Assembly (NCBI GenBank): GCA_964035575.1
Contig: OZ037924.1
Coordinates: 1 to 64,000 of the forward strand
Length of the DNA stretch: 64,000 nucleotides
From: Rhynchopus sp. YZ270_cl-10
Lineage: Eukaryota; Euglenozoa; Diplonemea; Diplonemida; Diplonemidae
Reading direction: 5' to 3'
Position 1 is the stretch's first letter, and each line of letters begins with the position of its first letter. The notes beneath the pieces were generated by a model. That model was not told the origin of the DNA, did not search any database, and saw only the letters and a list, made by a program, of their open reading frames with translations. Position numbers and translations under genes: made by a program. This document shows positions 12,637-18,722 of the stretch, in pieces.

Positions 12637-12708
12637 AGGGCACACCCGGGTTCGAACCAGGGACCGTTCGGACTGCAGCCGAATGCTCTACCACTGAGCT
12701 ATATACCC
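12637..12708 (-). tRNA. tRNA-Cys (GCA)
   Basis: A 72-nt cloverleaf on the minus strand. The acceptor GGGTATA pairs with TGTGCCC, the anticodon loop is CTGCAGT with anticodon GCA, the T-loop is TTCGAAC, and the discriminator is U as expected for cysteine. It lies about 100 bp upstream of tRNA-Ala, and the A and B boxes are intact. Confidence 0.96.
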
Positions 12709-12791
12709 TTCAATAATCATGCTTTGCGCTGAATACTATCAGTTCACTTTTCAACCAACTTCTGTGTGTTACACCACAAATAAGGAAAAAA

Positions 12792-12910
12792 GGATTCAAG
12801 CACCCGGACTTCCCAGCTGGTCACCCACGCCAGTACTATCCAGGCCTGCTGGTGCTTAACTTCTCAAATCAGGCGGGATGAGGTGTATTCACCAGAGTAT
12901 GGCCGAATCC
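12792..12910 (-). rRNA. 5S rRNA, copy 1 of unit A
   Basis: A 119-nt gene read on the minus strand. It contains the conserved segments GAAGTTAAGC and GGATAGTACTGGCGTGGGTG, which include the internal Pol III control region. The ends GGATTC and GAATCC pair as helix I. A plus-strand A-run at the 3' end gives a T-run terminator. Confidence 0.96.
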
Positions 12911-13063
12911 AATAATGGGTCTGGGTGGAAAACCTTTGAAGAGCTTTATATTTCTGAGCTTGTTTTTGCTTCACTTGTGCAAAAGGTCTTGGGTGTTGCA
13001 TGGTACAGGAAACTTTATTTGTCTCCCCTGTTCCGCTGCACTCTGCATTAGGTCATTTCACCT

Positions 13064-13443
13064 AAAATAAGGCCAGTTTGCGATCTTCTTGGAGTATCTT
13101 GGTGTCCAGTACAGTGTTTCTGGCATTGTGGACTTGCATGTTGTACAGGGCAACTGCCTGGGAATTAGTCCCACTTCTTGCAACAGTTTAGCTATTTCGG
13201 CATCCCCAGCGCGCATGATATTAAGCACAGGAGAATTTTTGGCTGCAGGTGCGCACGTCCCTTCTGGGGAGTATGGATGCCTCTTCCTCAGTTTTTGTTG
13301 TGCATTTTTGCACCTTTGCGCTCATCTCCATCTCACCAAAGGTGAAATTGTGAATGCTGTCATGCAGCATTCACATTCCAGCATGCTCCTGTAGGCTGAA
13401 GCACCGTCGGTGGTGTAGTCTCCCCTCATTTCTGCTCTCTGGA
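13064..13443 (-). ncRNA. Unidentified structured RNA A (Pol III-type promoter)
   Basis: Predicted because the inverted-repeat promoter element shared with U6 and 7SL lies at 13466-13500, so a start near 13443 is expected. The transcript would hold strong hairpins, including GTGAATGCTG-CATGA-CAGCATTCAC, CACC-GAC-GGTG and GTGCA-AAAA-TGCAC. The first T4 run is at 13064-13067, so the 3' end is uncertain and could lie nearer 12980. I could not assign it. RNase P or RNase MRP RNA would fit the size and promoter but no diagnostic motif is certain. Copy in unit B at 24472-24851. Confidence 0.5.
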
Positions 13444-13465
13444 TAGTGCAACAAACACAGGGATA

Positions 13466-13500
13466 CAAGACAGGGTTGTCTTGTTGGAGGTGGGTCAGGG
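13466..13500 (-). promoter_or_regulatory. U6/7SL-type upstream element (before RNA A)
   Basis: On the minus strand it reads ACCCACCTCC then AAGACAACCCTGTCTT, a 6-bp inverted repeat with a 4-base spacer. The same element precedes 7SL and, in a variant form, U6. Copy at 24874-24908. Confidence 0.7.
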
Positions 13501-13546
13501 TCTGGATGTCCTAAAACCACACACCAACACGGAAGAAAAGCAAAAA

Positions 13547-13665
13547 GGATTCAAGCACCCGGACTTCCCAGCTGGTCACCCACGCCAGTACTATCCAGGC
13601 CTGCTGGTGCTTAACTTCTCAAATCAGGCGGGATGAGGTGCATTCACCAGAGTATGGCCGAATCC
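13547..13665 (-). rRNA. 5S rRNA, copy 2 of unit A
   Basis: 119 nt, differing from copy 1 by at least one base (GTGCATTCACC versus GTGTATTCACC). Its 5' flank resembles that of copy 1 (tttgaagagctttt...tttctgagcttg), so gene and flank were duplicated together. Confidence 0.96.
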
Positions 13666-13950
13666 AATACTGAGTCAGGTTCGAAAACCTTTGAAGAGCT
13701 TTTTATTTCTGAGCTTGTTTTTGCTTCGGTTGTGAAAACCGGTTTGTGGGTCAGCAGGTTTAACAAGTTTGGCCAGTCCTTAGCACAGCACTTAGTGCGC
13801 TGCACTACTGCATCGGAGCAGGTGCCTGTGTGCTCACAGGTCACCACTCAGTGGTCGATCCCTCTAGACCAGTGTGCTGGGTTTACTGGGTTTACTGGGT
13901 AACATGATGGTTTGTGTGATCATGTTTGTTTTGGTTTGTTTGTTTAAAAA
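13666..13950. other. Intergenic between 5S copy 2 and U1
   Basis: This is the 5' flank of 5S followed by low-complexity ggtttactg and ttggtttgtttg runs, ending in the T-run that follows U1. I see no further gene. Unit B equivalent is 25074-25358. Confidence 0.6.
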
Positions 13951-14107
13951 GGCGGGTTTGTGCAAAGCACAGCACCGCCGCTGTCAAAAATTTCACTGTG
14001 CAAGCCAGCCGAAGCTAGTGCCACCAGTATCCCCTGCGCAGTGCAATGCAAGGGCCACTGGTGTGTCGACGCCCTTGTTGATCAGGTCAGACACCAGTAA
14101 GGTATGT
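13951..14107 (-). ncRNA. U1 snRNA
   Basis: U1 recognises 5' splice sites. Read on the minus strand it starts ACATACCTTACTGG. Stem-loop I has loop GATCAACAA (U1-70K-site-like), stem-loop II has the loop ATTGCACT (the U1A site in other eukaryotes), stem-loop III is CTAGC-TTCG-GCTGG, and the Sm site AATTTTTGA is at about 13984-13992. A 3' hairpin GGCGG...CCGCC runs into TTTTT. The length of 157 nt is close to the usual ~164. The 5' terminal pairing segment has ACAUACC where most eukaryotes have ACUUACC. Proximal element at 14142-14160. Confidence 0.92.
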
Positions 14108-14141
14108 AACCTCTAGCTGAGTTTAACAACATGCGAAACTC

Positions 14142-14160
14142 CAACACCTTCAGGGAAGCG
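14142..14160 (-). promoter_or_regulatory. Proximal sequence element of U1
   Basis: Minus-strand CGCTTCCCTGAAGGTGT, about 46 bp upstream of the U1 start, the same spacing as for SL, U2, U3, U4 and U5. Copy at 25550-25568. Confidence 0.7.
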
Positions 14161-14199
14161 TAGTGGTTGTCAAGACTTAAAAACAGATGAGACACAAAG

Positions 14200-14295
14200 G
14201 CCCCTTCAAAAATTATGCTTTCACATAGTGGCTCTTACCCACGGTCATCTTTAGTAAAAGGCGAAAGATGAGTTCGATATGGGCAAGAACCGTGA
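14200..14295 (-). ncRNA. U5 snRNA
   Basis: U5 aligns exons in the spliceosome. The invariant loop I is present (CGCCTTTTACT) between the arms CATCTTT and AAAGATG. The outer stem GGTTCTTGCCCA pairs with TGGGTAAGAGCC. The Sm site AATTTTTGA lies at 14206-14214. The RNA looks short, as in trypanosomatids, with no clear 3' hairpin, so the 3' end is approximate. Proximal element CATGCTTCCATGTG lies at 14335-14350, 46 bp upstream. Confidence 0.93.
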
Positions 14296-14334
14296 TATGG
14301 CTCTGTTTTGTTCTATTGCTGTGTGCACTTTGCT

Positions 14335-14350
14335 ACACATGGAAGCATGT
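14335..14350 (-). promoter_or_regulatory. Proximal sequence element of U5
   Basis: Minus-strand ACATGCTTCCATGTG ends about 46 bp before the U5 start. Copy at 25743-25758. Confidence 0.7.
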
Positions 14351-14477
14351 TGAGAGCGAGGATAGTGTGGTAACTTCTTGATTGATCAAGATGTCCTTGA
14401 AGGTGAAAAAAGTAATGTGAAGCCTTTTTTGAGGTTTTTCTTAAAAACAAGCTGTAAGTGGAAGGGCTGTGCCTGGT

Positions 14478-14658
14478 ACTCTTCCCTGCGCCATACAGGG
14501 GAGAGACAAAACAATACAAGAAGTATGTGACAATCATCGCAAGTGCTCATGCTGCACATGCCCAACCTATGTCATCATCCAGCTTTGGTCTTGTGCCGAA
14601 GAAAACAATCTTCAACACGAATGCACTCAAAAACAGATCCTGTGTAGAGTACAGTCTT
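14478..14658 (-). ncRNA. U3 snoRNA candidate
   Basis: Starts AAGACTGTACTC, like the 5' end of U3 (AAGACUAUACUU). It then has a box A-like ACAGGATCTG, whose CAGGATC is complementary to the GATCCTG near the 5' end of 18S rRNA. Further on are GATGATGA (box C'-like), GAGCAC (box B-like) and GATGATT (box C-like), in the U3 order, then a hairpin CCCTG-TATGGCG-CAGGG. I find no clean box D (CTGA), which lowers confidence. The proximal element at 14691-14707 is 42 bp upstream. Copy in unit B at 25886-26066. Confidence 0.6.
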
Positions 14659-14690
14659 GCCCTTGTTTGTTCCACCTATCGGCTGCACAG

Positions 14691-14707
14691 ATGTCTATAG
14701 GGAGGCA
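14691..14707 (-). promoter_or_regulatory. Proximal element of the U3 candidate
   Basis: Minus-strand TGCCTCCCTATAGACAT is a weaker match to the CTTCCCTG element but is at the right distance (42 bp). It lies back to back with the U4 element. Copy at 26099-26115. Confidence 0.5.
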
Positions 14708-14772
14708 CATTGGCGGTGGTAGTTTTGGTGTGTTAACTTTACGTGGTGTCTATATGTTACCACCCCAACACA

Positions 14773-14790
14773 CTTCCCTGTGGACATAGC
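14773..14790 (+). promoter_or_regulatory. Proximal sequence element of U4
   Basis: CTTCCCTGTGGACATAGC, 48 bp upstream of the U4 start. Copy at 26181-26198. Confidence 0.7.
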
Positions 14791-14820
14791 TTTGTGACAC
14801 GACTGGGAGAAAAGGAGGTA

Positions 14821-14961
14821 TTCTTGCGCTCGGGATAATTCCATAAGCAATGACCAAATAGGGACGCTGTGGAGAGATTGCTGGTTGAAAACTACCCAAT
14901 TCCCGCCATGGGCCGCTTCGGCGTTGCCACATTGGCAATTTGTGTAGCTGCTTCGGCGGCC
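14821..14961 (+). ncRNA. U4 snRNA
   Basis: U4 chaperones U6 before spliceosome activation. The 5' end CTTGCGC can pair with U6 GCGCAAG. Further on are GATTGCTGGTTGAAAAC (as human ATTGCTAATTGAAAAC), CCCAATTCCCGCC, and a TTGGCAATTTGTG segment holding the Sm site. The 3' hairpin is GCTGC-TTCG-GCGGC, followed by GTTTTT. The length of about 141 nt is usual. Together with U2 it is one of only two plus-strand RNA genes in the unit. Confidence 0.92.
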
Positions 14962-15065
14962 TTGTTTTTACTAATAAGATTGATCATCACCTTCACTTAC
15001 TTCCCTGTGACATGGGTGTGTAATCTGCTTGCCTTGTTGTTTCCTAGTAATATTGATCATAATCA
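14962..15065. other. U4-U2 intergenic with a second U2-type element
   Basis: Besides the U2 proximal element there is an extra near-copy, CTTCCCTGTGACATGGGTGT at 15000-15019, 68 bp further upstream. It may be a relic or a tandem promoter. No gene seen. Confidence 0.6.
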
Positions 15066-15086
15066 TGCTTCCCTGTACATGGGTGT
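15066..15086 (+). promoter_or_regulatory. Proximal sequence element of U2
   Basis: TGCTTCCCTGTACATGGGTG, about 45 bp before the U2 start. This is the copy closest to the element consensus. Copy at 26474-26494. Confidence 0.75.
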
Positions 15087-15112
15087 CGAATTCGGTATGG
15101 ACTAAAAAGAAG

Positions 15113-15290
15113 TCATACCTTCTCGGCCTTTTGGCTAAGATCAAGTGTATTATCTGTTCTTATCAGCTTAATATCTGATACAGTGCCTTGTGCTTCAAAG
15201 CATTTCACGAGAAAACTCGCCCCTGTCCTTCTTCATCACTATCACTTGACCGAACACTCCCTGCAAGGAAGCCTGTAAAAGGCGATGCTT
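15113..15290 (+). ncRNA. U2 snRNA
   Basis: U2 selects the branch point. The 5' domain is almost identical to the universal sequence: CTTCTCGGCCTTTTGGCTAA, then GATCAAGTG, then ATCTGTTCTTATCAG and AATATCTGATA. The branch-site-binding segment reads GUAUUA rather than GUAGUA. The 3' half is divergent. It has hairpins CGAG-AAAA-CTCG and GCCT-GTAA-AAGGC, and I could not find a certain Sm site, so the 3' end is approximate. A G14 run follows at about 15310. Confidence 0.92.
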
Positions 15291-15344
15291 AGGCAACAAC
15301 ACAGACACAGGGGGGGGGGGGGGTGCTGGGTGGGAAAATATAAA

Positions 15345-15673
15345 AAAGGGTGCTTGCGTTGTGTGCTGGATCGGGACCACCAGTAAACTGGCAGCCCCAC
15401 ATCCAGTTCTAATATTTGAAGTGTGAAATAGAACGCAGTCAGAATTAGTGTTACACGCTAATGTAAGAATAATCATCATGGGTAATATTCTGTACGAACG
15501 TACGGGATTTACATCATATGAAAGTAGTTCCGCCTTGGGCCATATCAGGCCCAACAGCAGGACCGCATCATAAAAATTGTAAAGAATTTTCTTAAATAGA
15601 AAGGTCTTTTCAAGTTTTAGCTGTTGCTGAACGAGTTGTTTGGTTTCGAAGTAGCACACTAACTTAGCACCCA
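15345..15673 (-). ncRNA. Unidentified structured RNA B (Pol III-type promoter)
   Basis: The U6/7SL-type element at 15696-15731 predicts a start near 15673, and a T6 run at 15344-15349 a terminator. Hairpins include GGGCC-TGATAT-GGCCC, GTACG-TT-CGTAC, GTTCTA...TAGAAC, and a long 3' stem CTGGAT...ATCCAG enclosing CCAG-TTTA-CTGG. GATGATT and TCTGA segments are present but do not make a convincing box C/D RNA. RNase P or MRP RNA is possible; no proof. Copy in unit B at 26753-27081. Confidence 0.5.
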
Positions 15674-15695
15674 AACATAGGGAGAGTATGGGAAA

Positions 15696-15731
15696 ACAAG
15701 ACAGGGTTGTCTTGTTGGAGGTGGGTCAGGG
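15696..15731 (-). promoter_or_regulatory. U6/7SL-type upstream element (before RNA B)
   Basis: Minus-strand ACCCACCTCC then AAGACAACCCTGTCTT, identical in core to the element before RNA A. Copy at 27104-27139. Confidence 0.7.
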
Positions 15732-15787
15732 TGACACACACTTTGTACATGCATCATATGTGTGAATGTTTTTTCTCATGGTGACGT

Positions 15788-15906
15788 AAAAAAGGCCAGT
15801 CTCTTTCGAGGCTGGCCATGTTTGACAAAGTTGTGTGAGAAGAATATAATCTTCATGCTTCCATACCAATGAAGTACAGAAACTGTAGCTTTAGAAATCG
15901 TTGGTT
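15788..15906 (-). ncRNA. SL RNA gene, copy 4
   Basis: Exon 15867-15906 identical to the others. Upstream flank reads ccctttttcttaacattgc, with a weaker proximal element (gtaaacatgcc). Confidence 0.95.
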
Positions 15907-16065
15907 GCCCTTTTTCTTAACATTGCTCTAAGCACCAACATGTACTGGTAAACATGCCACTTGTGGTGAATAATGTGGGTAGGAATGGTCTGGGCAACGT
16001 GGTGGGGTGTATCAACAACACATGTGTATGGTGATGTGGAAACAATGTTCACATGGAAAAATGTA

Positions 16066-16383
16066 AAAAAGAAACGCTTCTCCAGTTCAAGCCATTGAGT
16101 TGGAAACACCCTCACTCTGCTCTGTGCTGCGATCCTTGAACTGTCCACTGCAGGAGTTATGAGCTGCTCTGTGAGACCAGCCTGGCCCGGTTCACCCCAT
16201 TTCACTCTGATTGTTGCCCTGGTTTACACCAAGGCCGCAAACAGGACAGTAGACTAACACGGACAACACATCAACACAGAAGTTGAAGGTGCCTTTGGTC
16301 CACCTCAAAGAGTGCCCAGTTCTGGAGAAGCTTGCCCCCCCAGAAGCTAGGGGTTTCAGGATGCAGCCAACACATCCCGGCTC
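16066..16383 (-). ncRNA. 7SL RNA (signal recognition particle RNA)
   Basis: About 318 nt on the minus strand, the normal size. The 5' Alu-domain-like part starts GCCGGGATGTGTTGGC. The helix 8 S-domain signature is clear: GGGGTGAACCGGGCCAGG, then GAGCAG and AACTCC, closing with GGATCGCAGC (compare human GGGGTGAACCGGCCCAGG and GGATCGC). CAGTTCAAG pairs with CTTGAACTG as the long central helix. A T6 run ends the gene. The U6-type element lies at 16406-16441. Confidence 0.92.
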
Positions 16384-16405
16384 AATAGATACCATATTGT
16401 CGGAA

Positions 16406-16441
16406 TACAAGACAGGGTTGTCTAGTTGGAGGTGGGTCAGG
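16406..16441 (-). promoter_or_regulatory. Upstream element of 7SL
   Basis: Minus-strand ACCCACCTCC then TAGACAACCCTGTCTTGT, 23 bp before the 7SL start. Copy at 27814-27849. Confidence 0.75.
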
Positions 16442-16530
16442 TCAAAAACGTGGTTTTGAAGATCCTCACTTCTTGTGTGTGTTTTTTTTTTGCTTTGCAC
16501 AAAGACACACAAAGACAATCATGCTAACGT

Positions 16531-16648
16531 AAAAAAGGCCAGTCTCTTTCGAAACCGGCCATGTTTTGACAAAGTTGTGTGAGAAGAGTAATCTTCATGC
16601 TTCCATACCAATGAAGTACAGAAACTGTAGCTTTAGAAATCGTTGGTT
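16531..16648 (-). ncRNA. SL RNA gene, copy 5
   Basis: Exon 16609-16648 identical. The 3' hairpin carries GAAACCGGCC, a G-U-tolerated change. The upstream flank (ctctttttctctacacagc) is unique to this copy and marks the recombinant copy 15. Confidence 0.95.
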
Positions 16649-16867
16649 GCTCTTTTTCTCTACACAGCTTTCGACATGTATGTGCTCAGGGAAGCATGCC
16701 AGTAGCATAAACCATATGGTCGTTTTTTGAAACCAATATTTCAATGGGTTACTGCAGCCTGCCACTTGCCACCTGTGGGTGATGGGTATGTCTGCACATA
16801 TGTGTTGGTCTGGGAAGCATGAAGAAGACACCAGTGTAAAAAATACGTGTGATCCGGGGGACAAAAA

Positions 16868-16972
16868 AAAAGTTGATACTTTCTCGATTAATGCGTGTCA
16901 TCCTTGCGCAGGGACCATGCTAATCTTCTCTGTATCGATCCAATTTTAACGGATGTCCCATTTCTGGGGTCC
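16868..16972 (-). ncRNA. U6 snRNA, copy 1
   Basis: U6 is the catalytic snRNA. The minus strand reads GATACAGAGAAGATTAGCAT, then GGTCCCTGCGCAAGG and ATGACACGC, all canonical (ACAGAGA box, AGC triad, U4-pairing region). It begins GGACCCC with a short 5' stem and ends in T9. TATATA lies just upstream, and the variant Pol III element is at 16996-17031. Confidence 0.97.
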
Positions 16973-16995
16973 AGTATATATGCACAAGGTGGTTG

Positions 16996-17031
16996 ACAAG
17001 ACAGGGGCCCCTTGTTGGAGTTGGGTCAGGG
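16996..17031 (-). promoter_or_regulatory. Upstream element of U6
   Basis: Minus-strand GACCCAACTCCAACAAG followed by GGGGCCCCTGTCTTGT. It is a diverged form of the 7SL element keeping the outer inverted repeat (ACAAG/CTTGT), 24 bp before U6. Copies at 28404-28439 and 30278-30313. Confidence 0.65.
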
Positions 17032-17109
17032 TCTGAATGTGGTTCTAAACTTCTGCTGTTGTTGTGTGGGTTTTTTTGCTTCTTGTGCACAAGACGATCG
17101 TGTTAACGT

Positions 17110-17227
17110 AAAAAAGGCCAGTCTCTTTCGAAACTGGCCATGTTTTGACAAAGTTGTGTGAGAAGAATAATCTTCATGCTTCCATACCAATGAAGTACAG
17201 AAACTGTAGCTTTAGAAATCGTTGGTT
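17110..17227 (-). ncRNA. SL RNA gene, copy 6
   Basis: Exon 17188-17227 identical; intron part gaagaataatc. Confidence 0.95.
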
Positions 17228-17528
17228 GCCCTTTTTCTCTACAATGTTCTAAGTGCCAACATGTTCTGGGAATCATGCCATATGTATCATTATTATGGTG
17301 GGTTTTTTTTCTAACATAGCCGTAGAGTGGCTTATAAACATACCTAAGGATGCCCAATGTGCTCGAAAGTCCAAAAATCTTGGGAATACGGGATATTTGG
17401 GCTCATTTGAGTCAATTGCGTGGTCGTACAATTTAATCTGAGCATTACACATATCCTAATCACCAAAATATTCGAAGAACATGGGAATCATGTGTGTTTT
17501 TTGGGTTTGCACAAGGTGATGTTAACGT

Positions 17529-17646
17529 AAAAAAGGCCAGTCTCTTTCGAAACTGGCCATGTTTTGACAAAGTTGTGTGAAGAATATAATCTTCATGCTT
17601 CCATACCAATGAAGTACAGAAACTGTAGCTTTAGAAATCGTTGGTT
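17529..17646 (-). ncRNA. SL RNA gene, copy 7 (unit B, = copy 1)
   Basis: Identical to copy 1, including the two-base shortening of the intron part. Exon 17607-17646. Confidence 0.95.
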
Positions 17647-17967
17647 GCCCTTTTTCTCTACAATGTTCTAGGTACCCACTTGTTCTGGGAAGCCTTCTGC
17701 CAATGTCTATAATACGGTTGCTTTTTCGTACCTGACATCTTGGTCACTGTGAAGGTTCTACATAAAAATATCCTTAAGTGTGATCACTACTACAGAAGGA
17801 TATTCGACAGAGTCAACAGTGGCTTCTGAAGGGGAACAAGTGTCACAAATATGGTTTTGCAGGCGATATAAAAATGGGGTGCAGTAAGCACTTGTGCATT
17901 AGGTCAGGTGTGAATTGGGTGTGTTTTTGGGTTTGCTTCTTGTGCACAAAGACAATCGTGCTAACGT

Positions 17968-18084
17968 AAAAAAGGCCAGTCTCTTTCGAGGCTGGCCATG
18001 TTTGACAAAGTTGTGTGAGAAGAGTAATCTTCATGCTTCCATACCAATGAAGTACAGAAACTGTAGCTTTAGAAATCGTTGGTT
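17968..18084 (-). ncRNA. SL RNA gene, copy 8 (= copy 2)
   Basis: Exon 18045-18084; same flank as copy 2 at offset +11,007. Confidence 0.95.
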
Positions 18085-18402
18085 GCCTTTTTTCTCTACA
18101 ATGTTCTAAGCTCCAACGTGAACTGGTAAGCCTTCTTCCAGTGTCCTAAATATGGTCGCTTTTTCGTACCTAACCTATTGGTCACTGGGAAGGGTCTGCA
18201 CAGAATATGCTTAGGTGATAGGCTTACACAAGTATATTCATAAGAGTCAACAGTGGTTTCTGAAGGGGTATATGTGGTACCAGTGCCACAAATGGTTGCA
18301 CACATGGTTTTGCAGGCGATATACAAATGGGTTGCAGCAAGCACTTGTGTGTGATGGGAATCATGTGTGTTTTTTGGGGTTTGCAGAAGGTGATGCTAAC
18401 GT

Positions 18403-18522
18403 AAAAAAGGCCAGTCTCTTTCGAAACTGGCCATGTTTTGACAAAGTTGTGTGAGAAGAATATAATCTTCATGCTTCCATACCAATGAAGTACAGAAACT
18501 GTAGCTTTAGAAATCGTTGGTT
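18403..18522 (-). ncRNA. SL RNA gene, copy 9 (= copy 3)
   Basis: Exon 18483-18522; same flank as copy 3. Confidence 0.95.
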
Positions 18523-18722
18523 GCCTTTTTTCTCTACAACGTTCTGAGTACAGACGTGTCCTGGGAAGCATGCCAGTAGTGTAAAAAATATGATGGTTTT
18601 TTTGTACCTAACATCTTGTACACTGAGAAGGTTCTGCACAAGTGGAAGCCTATATAAGGATATTCATAAGAGTCAAAAGGGGCTTCTGAAGGGGTATATG
18701 GGTAGTATGAGCTCATATGAAT

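Noticed and set aside
14481-14497. Plus-strand CTTCCCTGCGCCATAC as another snRNA-type promoter element
   Set aside because: It is the 3' hairpin arm of the U3 candidate, and nothing recognisable starts at the right distance.
15195-15674. 159-codon minus-strand ORF
   Set aside because: It overlaps the predicted structured RNA B and has no protein features.
16192-16518. 108-codon minus-strand ORF (and 15891-16205)
   Set aside because: They are shadows of the 7SL RNA gene.
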